Assembly (NCBI GenBank): GCA_905221615.1
Contig: CAJNDT010000996.1
Location: 1-64,000, forward strand
Direction: 5' to 3'
DNA length: 64,000 nucleotides
Source of the DNA: Symbiodinium sp. CCMP2592
Taxonomy: Eukaryota > Sar > Dinophyceae > Suessiales > Symbiodiniaceae
Shown here: piece by piece, positions 1 through 9,007 of the stretch
Position numbering within the stretch: the first letter of the stretch is position 1
Layout of the letters: each line of letters opens with the position of its first letter
Translations under genes and position numbers: made by a program
The notes under the pieces: model-generated
The model's input: only the letters and a program-made list of their open reading frames with translations
What the model was told of the DNA's origin: nothing
Database searches by the model: none

Positions 1-206
1 AATCTTTGCATGGAAGCTTGCATTTCGAATGTCTCCAAATTGGCCCACAATGCAAGAATGTCTGTGTTGAAATGCATTGGTTGCATGGGTGAGTCTTAAT
101 TTCTTTGCATGTGCACAGTCATGAAAATGGCAATTTCCCTTTTTCAAACAAAGTCCATATTGGTTGCTGTGTTGTGTGAGCAGGACAATTGTTTGCATTG
201 CCCGAA

Positions 207-219
207 CATTTTGGCTCAA
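207..219 (+). other. Spliced-leader relic (exact 13-mer)
   Basis: CATTTTGGCTCAA is identical to 13 consecutive bases in the 3' half of the dinoflagellate 22-nt trans-spliced leader, recalled as ending in CATTTTGGCTCAAG. The final G is replaced by C. Such relics are known in dinoflagellate genomes where a trans-spliced mRNA was reverse transcribed and reinserted. A 13-mer match is unlikely by chance in a window of this size, but the match stops one base short of the leader end, so this remains a relic rather than a functional splice product. Confidence 0.5.
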
Positions 220-347
220 CTCTGTGAATTGCATGAACATTGTGCTGGCTGTCTAACATTTCCTGTTCTCAATTGTCGAACAAGACCAGGTCAACATTGT
301 GGTGGCTGTGTAGCTCATATTTCCTTTTGCCATCCTGGACATCAAAC

Positions 348-1172
348 ATGTGGGTTCATGTCAATGGATGGGTCAAGCTTCCGCCTGGAGCACAGGTCTG
401 GCATGAGGCTGAGTCGGGTGCACGCAACAAGCGGACTTGGGAAGCCCCAAGCCAAAGCAGCGAAGACCCCACACCACATGAGACTACGGATTGGGCAGGT
501 CGTGGCTGGCAGAACTACGATCAAACAGAAAGAGTTGCCATCCAGTCAAGTCAGGACACTCCAGTGGACATGGAAGAAGACAACGACCGTCCGATTCAGC
601 AAAAGAGCAAACACCAGAAGATGACATATCCTTGCGACTCCTGGGAGGAAGACTCCTGGGATAATCCAAAAGACTCCTGGTGGAAGTGGAAAGGCTGGCA
701 TGATTGGAATGAGTCCTACCCGTCTGCGCTGGTTGACTCCACGGCAGAGGCCAACCCGGGTGAGGTCAGCCCGAACCCGGAGGCCAACCTGAACCCGGAG
801 GGTGCCAGTTACACAAGTCTTCAAGGAGAGGAGTCAGTGGACGCAAAAATGGCAGGTGCTGTGCAGTCAATGCAATTGAGTTCAGAGATTCCATTGCCTC
901 CATTGCCTTCAGATTCCAATGCAGCTTTGCTCTTGCCGAATCCGAATGTGATCGCTTCTTATGCTCCGGACTTGGTTCTTCCAGCAGCAACAGCAGCAGC
1001 AGCTGCCTCGAGCTCTTCAGGGGATTTGGCTCTGAGTCCAACCCGGTCTGAATCTCAGTTGCCAATGGCCAGTGGCGATGGTGTGCACACTAAATTCAAG
1101 TTGCAGCTTCTGAAACATAAGAACAACGAGTCCAAAAAGAGGAAGAGCCAAAGGACTGACAAGCACAAGTGA
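348..1172 (+). CDS. Tryptophan-rich exon with WW-like module, basic C-terminus
   Basis: This is an open stretch of 274 codons ending at TGA 1170-1172. I chose the ATG at 348 because the sequence upstream in frame looks like intron (pyrimidine-rich, TTTCCTTTTGCC). Residues about 7-34 read GWVKLPP, VWHEAESG, then TWEAP, which matches the spacing of a WW domain (first Trp, aromatic centre, then W-x-x-P), a proline-ligand binding module. A very Trp/Asp-rich tract follows (DSWEED, DNPKDSWWKWKGW), then Pro/Ala/Ser-rich low complexity, and a lysine-rich tail (KHKNNESKKRKSQ) that could be a nuclear localisation signal. No full-length family is recognised. It may be an internal exon of a larger plus-strand gene. 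Confidence 0.5.
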   Translation: MWVHVNGWVKLPPGAQVWHEAESGARNKRTWEAPSQSSEDPTPHETTDWAGRGWQNYDQTERVAIQSSQDTPVDMEEDNDRPIQQKSKHQKMTYPCDSWEEDSWDNPKDSWWKWKGWHDWNESYPSALVDSTAEANPGEVSPNPEANLNPEGASYTSLQGEESVDAKMAGAVQSMQLSSEIPLPPLPSDSNAALLLPNPNVIASYAPDLVLPAATAAAAASSSSGDLALSPTRSESQLPMASGDGVHTKFKLQLLKHKNNESKKRKSQRTDKHK

Positions 1173-1446
1173 CAAATTTTGAACAACTGTATAAAGGATC
1201 AAGCAAGTTGAATTCACTACTTGTGCTTGTGCTGTATTGCAGAATTGCAGCAGCACCGTGCTCAATAACAGCTTCTTCCTTTGCCATGTGTATAGATTAT
1301 GTTGGCCTTTTTTGCATAGGGGCAAGCACGATTGTGACATTCATGTCAAAATTCCAGTGCGGTTCTTTGGGATGTTACTTGTTCAATTGCTTTGCCACCA
1401 CTGTCAGCGAGGTCAGGACATGTGATGTCCTCCATGATTTGTGCAT

Positions 1447-1459
1447 ATCTTGGCTCAAG
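1447..1459 (+). other. Second spliced-leader-like relic
   Basis: ATCTTGGCTCAAG matches the last 13 bases of the dinoflagellate spliced leader at 12 positions (C in place of one T). It lies nine bases before the ATG of the next ORF (1468). Either a retroposed mRNA end or a chance intron/exon boundary would explain it. Confidence 0.35.
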
Positions 1460-1467
1460 GCAGAAAC

Positions 1468-1812
1468 ATGACTTTGGCTGAAGAACAGCAATGGGCTTTG
1501 GAAGCAGTGCAGGCTCTACCGCCTACTTGGCCGGAGGTGGAAGGAAACCAAGTCAGTGATTGCTTGTTACATTTGTTGCAGTGTGACCTGCCATTGGCCT
1601 GGTCTCATCGATGGCTTGTCTTCAAAGCCAAGACCATGTTGGCGGCTCTCATAGCTCCGTCACCCCATGATGTGCCAGCAAACAATTCTGACGATGATGA
1701 TACACTTCTGACAGCTGATTCATTTCAATTGAGGTGGCATTGTGTCAGTGCCTTCAGAGCAATCATCCTGATGTGTTTGTCCTTTGAACAAAACCGCTGT
1801 GTTGTTTGTTAA
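1468..1812 (+). CDS. Hypothetical exon (MTLAEEQQW...)
   Basis: This is an ORF of 114 residues starting at the ATG just after the leader-like relic. It begins with an amphipathic segment (MTLAEEQQWALEAVQALPP), followed by an acidic patch (NNSDDDDT). A possible 30-base pyrimidine-rich segment before TGTGACCTGCC at 1581 would be very short for an intron, so continuous reading is preferred. The function is not recognised. It lies in the same strand and composition block as its neighbours and may be one exon of a larger gene. Confidence 0.35.
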   Translation: MTLAEEQQWALEAVQALPPTWPEVEGNQVSDCLLHLLQCDLPLAWSHRWLVFKAKTMLAALIAPSPHDVPANNSDDDDTLLTADSFQLRWHCVSAFRAIILMCLSFEQNRCVVC

Positions 1813-1863
1813 ATCATAACACATAACCATAATAAAGTGTTGCTGCCCCACTGAGGTCACTAC

Positions 1864-2061
1864 GTGCTTGAGGATCTGCAGGTGCTCTGTGACTTGGAGA
1901 TTGACATTTCCGATTCACGGTCAACATGGCAACAAGTGAGGACTCTCTTGGCTGACTGCTTTCAGTCAAATTCAATTTCGCAATGTTCACACCCGGGCCA
2001 GAAAGGGTCGGGCAAAACCAAAAGTGAGATTCGGCAGTGGTACAAGGACACTGTTTACTAG
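1864..2061 (+). CDS. Hypothetical short exon
   Basis: This open stretch of about 65 codons ends in TAG at 2059-2061. It reads as acidic helix (VLCDLEIDISDSRSTWQQVRTL) and then a basic Lys/Ser-rich end. The codon at 1864 is not a convincing start, so it is probably an exon joined to flanking ones. No function is recognised. The 120 bases after it include AATAAATAAG, which could belong to a 3' end. Confidence 0.25.
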   Translation: MLEDLQVLCDLEIDISDSRSTWQQVRTLLADCFQSNSISQCSHPGQKGSGKTKSEIRQWYKDTVY

Positions 2062-2283
2062 CTCGCTTGTTTCTGCTAATACGGTGTGGACCAACACGGC
2101 TCGGAATGGCTGCAACAAATAAATAAGAAGCTCTGTGCTTTTCGGAGCTTTCTGTACTGTAGTCAGCTGTATGTCCTGCAGTGTTGCTTCAACTTTGAAT
2201 TGTCAATTGTGTTTGCCTGAATTGCTCAAGGGTTCGGTTTGAAGTACCATTGCTACAGGAACACCAATTGCCTGTAGTTGCAG

Positions 2284-2929
2284 AAGCCATGGCAGGGCTT
2301 ATTCCCCGACGCCACAAGCGGCCCGTCTTGCGGATTCCAGGAATGGCAATGGACAGCACATGGTCATGACAGGCCAGATGCAGCCGACCATGCCCCCAAT
2401 GATGTTTCCAGCTCATCCTTACATGACCATGAACCCCGGCACATTGATGGGCATGAACCCGGGTATGAACATGCCCATGATGCACCCATGCACTGGCATG
2501 CAGAATATGTCGATGCCCATGCACGGTTCGGCAAACCCGGCTGCTGTGATGCAGGGCAATCCGATGATGAATGCCCAGATGAATATGATGCCAGGATTCT
2601 CCCCCCCCCAGGTGAATGAGGTGGATGACGATTCGGAACAGGAAGAGGAGGAGGAATCCGACAGGGCCACAGCACAACATCAGCAGGTGGTTCCGGAAGT
2701 TCCATCAGCATCGGGCTCGGGAAATGAAGTGCCTCAGGGCCCTGTGACAGTTCCTGCTCATCCTGTGCAGCCCCTCCCACCACCCACAGTCGGCTATGTT
2801 TACAACAAGGGGGAGGATGCCACAATCACAGGGAGCACAACAGTATTGAAAGGTCTTCCAAGGACAAGGCTTGTGGCCAGCTTGGAGAAATTGTACGGTG
2901 AGCTGGAGGCGGGACAGGAATTCCCATTT
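2284..2929 (+). CDS. Met/Pro-rich exon with acidic run
   Basis: The exon is bounded by an acceptor TTGCAG at 2278-2283 and a possible GT donor at 2930. The reading frame is open throughout (frame of the ATG at 2360). Residues from about 25 on are a Met/Pro/Asn/Gly repeat (MNPGTLMGMNPGMNMPMM), then a glutamate run (DDDSEQEEEEESD). A more conserved-looking C-terminus follows (YVYNKGEDATITGS, then LVASLEKLYGELEAG). Such low-complexity stretches suit a scaffolding or nucleic-acid-associated protein, but no family is recognised. Two other frames are also open here, which is expected from the composition. Confidence 0.45.
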
Positions 2930-3248
2930 GTGTCACTTGTTTTTGTTTGTGCATTTGACAATTTGTCTAACATGATGAGAAGATGCTATGAACGCTGAGG
3001 CTGGGTACCTCAGTCAATTGAGCCAAAGGGGACTCTTGGTACTTCTGTGGATGCTGACGAGGCTCAGGCCAAGTAGCCGGCTCTCTTATCTCCGTGACTT
3101 GTCAGATGTTATTGCCAGGACACTATAGAGGAAATGTCATTTTGGGTCAGTGAATGATCATGCCATTACGGGTTGTTCGTCTGGTCGGTTTTTTCAGCTT
3201 TATTATTCATAAGAACATTCAATTGAGACTTCATCTTTGGCTGTGCAG

Positions 3249-4054
3249 GTGTGATATCCTACGAAGACTTGCACATGCGGTTCCAAACGGCATTCAATCG
3301 TGTCCGACGGTGCGAACCACAGTTCATGGAACAGTTGGCCTCGAAGCTGCCCCTGAATTTGACAGACGCTGCAATAGAGGAGATTGCTCGCCCTCTGGGC
3401 TGGCAGGACTCATTCATGAAGCCTGTCAGCATCTGTTTTGCGAAAGCTCCAACCTCAGGTGACGTTGGCATGATTTTGCAGGCAGGGGCGAAAGCAACAA
3501 TGCCGCCAGCACGTGCCCGCCCAGCACCTGTGGCAGTAAGTGCAACTGCAAGCCCACCACCTGCACCGGCAAAGGCGCCTCTGCCGGCACATGCCAAGGC
3601 TGTCACACCTGCCCCGATCCGGGTCCCACCTGTGCGAGCAACGTCTGGGCCACCTCAGCCCGCAGCCCCTGCAGCACCCCGGGTGCCCCCTCCGCCCAAG
3701 CAGGCCGGCCATGCAGCAATGCCAACAATGCCTTCGGCAGAACCATCAACAAGCACATCCCCTGCTGTGGCTCCCAAGGCTATGCATACTTTGAGCAAAG
3801 CAATGCCAGCGATGCCCCCCGCATCCCCTGATCATGTTGTGCCTCCAGCCAACCCTCCCACAATTGAGCCCGAGACATTCGAGCATGCTGTGGTTGAACC
3901 AGTTGTGGCAGCAACACCCCGCGAGCATCCACCCGCTCCCGATGCAGCAGCCGGACCCCCAGCCACCCTTGCAGCTGGAACAGTTCAGCAGGACCAGCAA
4001 GAGATCCAAGCAGAGTCAGAGGCCATTGAGCTTCCCATATGTCTCATTTGCCAG
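3249..4054 (+). CDS. Exon: N-terminal helical domain, Pro/Ala linker, first half of RING-H2
   Basis: The exon follows acceptor GTGCAG at 3248. Residues 1-70 look globular (ISYEDLHMRFQTAFNRV, then LNLTDAAIEEIARPLGWQDS). A long Pro/Ala/Val-rich linker of about 190 residues follows (APAKAPLPAHAKAVTPAP and similar). The exon ends in LPICLICQ, which supplies the first Cys pair of a RING finger. The next exon (4158) supplies the remaining ligands. The known role of RING-H2 proteins is ubiquitin E3 ligase activity. The target and cellular site cannot be told from the sequence. The exon is directly upstream of a non-canonical intron. Confidence 0.6.
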
Positions 4055-4157
4055 GACGGAATGGATCCCACGAGTGTTGCTTGCTTCAGCTCCATCTCCA
4101 GTGTAGACCTTGTGAGTGTTGTGATGTCCTCATTTGACAATTTGTTTTGGTTGCCAG
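4055..4157 (+). other. GA-AG intron splitting the RING finger, with 10-bp junction repeat
   Basis: The sequence TTGCCAGGAC occurs at both ends of this 103-base interval (4048-4057 and 4151-4160). Removing one copy plus the interval joins CLICQ to DTMDEGEQ and restores exact RING-H2 spacing. With AG at 4156-4157 as acceptor the donor must be GA. GA and GC donors, and short direct repeats at junctions, are known features of dinoflagellate introns. The alternative is reading through to a GT near 4098, which would lengthen the loop between ligands 2 and 3. Confidence 0.6.
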
Positions 4158-4394
4158 GACACCATGGATGAGGGGGAACAAGTCTTGCTCCGGCTCCACT
4201 GCGGGCATTGGTTTCACGAAGACTGCATCCTGCGCTGGGCGGAATCGACAAACACCAGACCGGGAAGTCGTTGCCCACTACGTTGCTCGATTCCGGAGCC
4301 GATGGACGTGGATGAGGGAAATCGCAATGGTCAGGAGGCCGACCATGGCTTCGAGATCCTGGAGAACACTGAACCCAATACAATTTTTGCTTGA
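4158..4394 (+). CDS. Exon: second half of RING-H2 finger
   Basis: This exon reads DTMDEGEQVLLRLHCGHWFHEDC, then CPLRC. With the upstream exon it completes C-x2-C ... C-x-H-x2-H-x2-C ... C-x2-C, a canonical RING-H2 (Cys, His, His, Cys in the middle). The C-terminal tail is acidic (PMDVDEGNRNGQEADHGFEILENTEP) and ends at TGA 4392-4394. Known function of the family: E2 binding and ubiquitin transfer. All eight zinc ligands are present, so activity is plausible. Whether the stop is real or another exon follows (4510) is open. Confidence 0.65.
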   Translation, partial: DTMDEGEQVLLRLHCGHWFHEDCILRWAESTNTRPGSRCPLRCSIPEPMDVDEGNRNGQEADHGFEILENTEPNTIFA

Positions 4395-4509
4395 GTGGCA
4401 GTAACTCAGTAGATCAATTCAGCAGTTGCACAGCATTTCATTGTCTTGCATGGGTATGGATGGCACATTAAAGTGACAACCAATTCAATCCTAAATACAA
4501 TTTTCACAG

Positions 4510-4671
4510 GGAGCCCAAAGCACGCCAATGGCTGTTGCACTGATGACGATTACTGGATGCTGCATTGCCGATTGCGGCTCATTTCAGTTCCGACACAAGG
4601 CTGTCTTCAAGTCCGTGAGGGGTTCGCGGAACAAGGGCGAAAAAAATTGCAATTGCACTCATGGCCAATAG
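4510..4671 (+). CDS. Small Cys/basic exon, hypothetical
   Basis: After acceptor TTTTCACAG (4501-4509) the frame is open for 53 codons to TAG 4669-4671. It reads CCIADCGSFQFRHK, then KSVRGSRNKGEKNCNC. The cysteines (CC, C, CNC) and basic content look non-random but match no family I know. It could be a further exon of the RING gene or of the large gene starting near 4892. Confidence 0.3.
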   Translation, partial: GAQSTPMAVALMTITGCCIADCGSFQFRHKAVFKSVRGSRNKGEKNCNCTHGQ

Positions 4672-4891
4672 CTTCACAAGTTCTCATGTGGTTGTTCTCT
4701 GTTCGGTGCAGACATTTTGTCATGTTTCTGTAGCTTCAATTTCGCCTGGGATGTTCCACCTAAATAATAAGAGGGACATTTCCCCCCACGTTAAGGCAAT
4801 GTGTGAACTGTAAAATTACATGGCTCAACATTTGTGCAATAGGACTTTGACATTTCAAATCGCAAAGTTACAGTACACATAATATGTGACC

Positions 4892-5180
4892 ATGGCTGAG
4901 CCATGTTTCCAGCATGTGCCCGCAAATGCAGACTCTTTGGTCATGGAAGGTCTTGCTGTGGCTTTTGGCCCGGTGGCATATCGCAATCCTGATGATTCCC
5001 AGCTGTACTGGGATCTGCAATATGTCATGGACAAGCTTATGGAGAATGGCGAGCAAAACGCTCTGACGAAACATGCCAAAACACTGAAAGACCTTTGCTT
5101 GTCCGAGGATATCCTGACAGAGAAAGATTTGCATTATCGTTCAATGAACCTCAGGCCACGAACCTTAAATTATGAAATCC
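4892..5180 (+). CDS. First recognised exon of large unknown protein
   Basis: ATG at 4892 opens a frame reading MAEPCFQHVPANADSL, then YWDLQYVMDKLMENGEQ, then LSEDILTEKDLHYRSMNL. It looks like a soluble alpha-helical domain. The 3' boundary is unresolved; a GT donor in GACAGTACATG at about 5186 is the best candidate. The exon is the first of a run of plus-strand exons to 10,027 whose frames join cleanly, so I treat them as one gene. A multi-gene dinoflagellate family of unknown function seems likely, but this rests on memory only. Confidence 0.45.
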
Positions 5181-5274
5181 TTGACAGTACATGTATGCAC
5201 ACACATACTCAAATACTTGGCAAAAGTGGCCCTGGTTCAGGACAAGTATGTTGAATTGCAATTGTGCCAGTACC

Positions 5275-5831
5275 ATGCTGCTGATGATGTTCTTTGCAAA
5301 GCTACTGGACAAAAGCCAAACTGCAGCCAAGTCGACCTACCTCTGGGATATGTTCCGGAAAATCTCAGCAGAGGCTACAACCCAGGCATACGCGGCTGGA
5401 CAGCATGGCTTGAGCATCGATGTGCATGGCACTGCTGGGAACCATGTCCTCATGTTGCAGCCCAATGGAATGGTCTTGGGAGTGCAAGACTTTCTTTCCT
5501 CACTACATGCTTCAGTTCTGGAGTCTTGGAGAAAGGTTTGGGGCAACATGTACTCAGAAGCTGTACTGTCAGGCCCTTGGCAGGGAGAACTTCTGTTTTT
5601 GGATGTGCTCGCTTTTGTCCTCAATGCTGCGAAGGTCCGTCGATCCAGAAACATGTCACCCTGGAAAAACCATAGCTTGGCTGCTCTGCAACAATTGCGA
5701 GCCACTGTCTTCCAGATTTTGCATGGAGCTATGGCCCACAGCATTTTGGAGCATGTAGAGGCAAACCAAGCGTTGGAGAGAGCAGTTCCTTCACGACGAC
5801 TGTCAGGGCGAGGAAGGAGGTTGGCTGTTGG
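5275..5831 (+). CDS. Second exon of large unknown protein
   Basis: The frame is open from about 5191, but exon identity is convincing from the acceptor GTGCCAG at 5268-5274. It reads LLDKSQTAAKSTYLWDMF, then QHGLSIDVHGTAGNHVLM, then DFLSSLHASVLESWRKVW. It ends at a canonical GT donor (TTGG|GTAAGG) at 5832 in phase 2, and the next exon at 5934 begins in the matching phase, giving G-S-A-D-D-G-E. No enzymatic motif is recognised. Confidence 0.5.
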
Positions 5832-5933
5832 GTAAGGTTGATTTCTGCATTCAGGAGTCCGGGGGCATCATTTCATTTGAAATCAATTTGTCAAGTGAGT
5901 TAAGTTATGAAGTTGCAGTTGCATTGCTCGCAG

Positions 5934-6843
5934 GTCTGCTGATGATGGAGAAGACCCTCGCCGGAAAATGTCCGTTCACCGGATTTGGGACTTCATTGAA
6001 CAAGCACGCAACACAAAGGTCTCGATGATGAAGTTGGCTGAGATCAGAGAGACGGACAGAGATGGCGGTGTCAGGCCTGGCTCTGTTTCTCTGTGGCAGC
6101 GGAAGATGCTGAGCTTGTACAAGCAAGAAAGCTCCTTGTCATTTCTCAATGTTCGGAAGCTGACCATGGTCACTGATTCTTCCCACCACAGCACGAAAGA
6201 TTGGCTTGTGAGTCTTTTTTACAACAGTTCTGCCAATTGTTTTGCCCATGCCACTGCTCAATTTGTGAACTCGGCCAAAATCCTTCGCCCGGGACAATAT
6301 GACCTTATGCCGGAAGTCGAACGTTTGGCGGCACGTCGAGAAATTGAGAGACTTTCGACCCTGAAGTTTTTCCAGGCTGTCAGCAGTCAGTGCTTCAAAA
6401 TCGCCGGGTTGCAAATAACCGATTTCCAGCCGGACTCTCAGCTGCTGTCCATGTTGGCCCCATTGAACCCGGGAGACCAAGCAACTTTTCGTGGTGCAGA
6501 ATGGGAAGTCATCCGTACAGAGGATCCAGCCACAGTGCACAGTATGAGTTTTGACGCACAGTCTGCAGACATGATTCCGATGTTGCACATATTGATGGAT
6601 CAAGGCAGCATCGGGTGTGCCGCCAACGCATTTTCCTTGGACCAGAACTTGCTCGTACATTACAGTTACGACAAAATCCATCGCCTGCATAGGGATATCA
6701 AGGGGCCGCTCAGAGGACAACTCCACAAAAATGTCCTCCTAACGACGTTCATGTGGACCCTGAACTACAAGCCCTTCGGCTCTGGCGGCTTCTTTGCAGA
6801 GAAACAGGACGCACTCGAAAGTTTTCTGCAGTCCAACAACGAG
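5934..6843 (+). CDS. Third exon of large unknown protein
   Basis: The exon follows a 102-base GT-AG intron (5832-5933, acceptor CTCGCAG). The frame is open for 303 codons: MSVHRIWDFIEQARNTK, then KLTMVTDSSHHSTKDWL, then a conserved-looking core MLHILMDQGSIGCAANAF, DKIHRLHRDIKGPLRG and LNYKPFGSGGFF. The GT at 6207 after KDWL is a possible donor, but no good acceptor follows, so I keep it continuous. The exon ends in NNE before a GC donor (GAG|GCCAGG). The dense invariant-looking motifs suggest a folded catalytic or binding domain of unknown type. Confidence 0.5.
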
Positions 6844-6922
6844 GCCAGGCTTTTCCAATTCTCAATATTGTACAATTCATATAATAATATAGTCAGTATT
6901 TGTTTAACCAATACAATTCTAG
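6844..6922 (+). other. Probable GC-AG intron
   Basis: This AT-rich 79-base interval begins GCCAGG and ends CAATTCTAG, and joins two open frames in phase 0 (NNE to LYLSQESE). No GT donor in the right phase is available here, so a GC donor is the simplest reading. Confidence 0.45.
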
Positions 6923-8198
6923 TTGTACCTCAGCCAGGAAAGCGAAATCTTCGACAAGTACAAGACTCGCATTGCTTTCGAGTTTAATATGAGGGGAGCC
7001 TCAGACCACGATGTCTGGACCGCGCTTCCGGAAAAAATGAGATCCTGGAAAGTCAAGGGGGGATGCACGAAACCGTCTCGGTGGTTTTCGTGGAATGAGG
7101 CTGCTGCGGAAAATCTGTCCGAGTTTACGGCCTCCCGAATGGTTTTGGAGTGGTACCTTCGTTCCGAGCAAGGTCCGGATGACATCAACCAACCTCAATT
7201 GTGTTTCAAAGAAGCTAAAGGACTGAAACTGGCCTATCTGGGCCATTCATGGGTGACTTGGGAGAACGCACACATTATTGCACGGCTGCAGGAGCCTTGC
7301 TGGGACTACTACAGTGCACAACTCCACGAGATCAAAACTGTCGAGGACGCTTTGACCGAGACACAGGTCATGAGCACTAGCTGGAACCAGCACTGGAGTT
7401 TGAGAGGAATTGCGGCAATCATGGTTTCCGAAGAGACTTGGGATGATTTGCTGTTTTGGGTCCAGGAGTCTGAAACATTCATAACGAAAGTCATGGATTA
7501 TGGCTTGGAGATGCTGGCGAATCGGTGTGCAACATTTTCCAAGTATGGCTCCCCTCCGGAGTGTTACACCCAAGTGCTGAGTGGTCCTTCTCCCCATGCC
7601 ATCAATGCCATGAAACTGATGAAGACAGATTGGCTTTGCTTGCAAAGCCTGGAATGCAGTGGCGCGCCTAAGGCTCGCATGCTGAGTGCAGATCTCAGGT
7701 TGACTTTTGATCCTTGCATGCGCTACACTGCCCTTCAGTTTCAGTCAGTTGGCTGGCGTTTGAATTACCAAGCAGGACTAGATTTGTTGCGCTTTCTCAC
7801 AGCCACATTTCCGGACAGCAAGATCGTCGAGGATTGTCACCAACTCTTACGAACAGCCACAGGTCCGAAAGCACACCAAAAACTCACGGGGACATGTATC
7901 CAGCAGCTGCTGACCAACTCCGACATATTGGAGTGTCGGGGCATGGCTCACCCTGCCAAGTTGAGCAGAGAGAAGTTCCTGAGGTACTGGCACAAGGCCA
8001 AGGATGATTTCAGAGCCAATCCAGAATTTGTTGCCGCACATCACAAGCTCCCCAAGGAAATGTCGAAAGTCCTAGCAACCAAAACGTGGGACACCATTTC
8101 TGAACAACAATTGATTGTTTCTGCAGCATCATGGTCCTTCCTGCGCTACTATTCGCAGAACAACTTGAGCACGCAGAACGTGAAATTGAAGGCCTGGG
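6923..8198 (+). CDS. Fourth exon of large unknown protein
   Basis: The frame is open for 425 codons, reading LYLSQESEIFDKYKTRIA, then NMRGASDHDVWTALPEKM, then LKLAYLGHSWVTWENAHI, then SVGWRLNYQAGLDLLRFL. The frame could stop at TAG 8213-8215. However, a GT at 8199 in phase 1 and an AG at 8244-8245 splice it in frame to the next exon (W-E-Q-H-V-P-E-D-G). The composition is balanced, with many Trp and Cys, as in a globular protein. No known family is recognised. Confidence 0.5.
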
Positions 8199-8245
8199 GT
8201 GAATCAGCAAAGTAGCGGTCTGTGATTGAATAGCTCTGTTCTAAG

Positions 8246-8925
8246 AACAACATGTTCCTGAGGACGGCTTGTGGGCTGTGTTTGCCCAGTTTGGGCAAAT
8301 CATTACTTTGCGCAATGTGGAAGAGACCTACATTGTTCTGGGATCCTTCAAATGGGCAGTGTTGGCATGGCGGTTGTCCGAAGTTCATGAGGGCGGCAGG
8401 TGCTCGGGCTGGCAGTTGCAAGTGGAGGCCGGTTGCTCATGGCAGTTCCTTCACAACCCTGAGGAATGGGAAGCATGTGAAGCCACTCCGAAATTGTCAA
8501 CACAGGCAGGACTCTATTTCAAAGCCACGTGTGGTTGGGAACCACTTGTGCAAAACACTTTGCGCTCCGGGCACAAAAGGACCTTTGCGGAGTTGACATT
8601 GATGGCGGACTACTTGAATGTGACACAACCCCACAAGAATTCCAAGAAGGAGTTGTTGAAACAGTGTCAGGAGTGTTTCGGAGAAGAGTTTGCAGAAGCT
8701 TGCCGTGAAGCTGCAGAGTCAGACACTCAGAAGGCTCCTGATGCAGATATGCCTGATGGTTTTCTATCAGCATTGTTGGACAACATGGAGCCCTCAGATA
8801 AACAGGATTTCCAGGACTTGGAGAAAGCCCTGATGCGACAGGAACAGCAGGCCGAGCAACAACGTTGGCAAAACATGTGGGATGAGAAGGTTGCAGAACA
8901 AAAGGCACCCTGGCAAGACCTTCCA
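8246..8925 (+). CDS. Fifth exon of large unknown protein
   Basis: The exon is joined to the previous one by a short 47-base candidate intron. It begins EQHVPEDGLWAVFAQFGQ and contains VLGSFKWAVLAWRLSEVH. It then has a helical segment with SAP-like spacing (ELTLMADYLNVTQPHKN, then SKKELLKQCQECFGEEF), which could bind nucleic acid. The C-terminal part is Glu/Gln-rich coiled coil (ALMRQEQQAEQQRWQNMW). It ends at GT donor 8926 (CTTCCA|GTGAGT), spliced in phase 0 to the lysine-rich exon at 9008. Confidence 0.5.
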
Positions 8926-9007
8926 GTGAGTTTCTGAGCTAGGCTTAGACTCAATTGTTGTGATTCAAATGTGACTCAATTGTGACTCAATTGTGATTCG
9001 ATTGCAG
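8926..9007 (+). repeat. Intron with tandem CAATTG-containing repeat
   Basis: This 82-base GT-AG intron contains a short tandem repeat of about 15 bases (GACTCAATTGTGA and close variants, three complete CAATTG sites plus a diverged CGATTG), directly before the acceptor GATTGCAG. The repeat occupies the position of the polypyrimidine tract and branch region. Confidence 0.6.
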
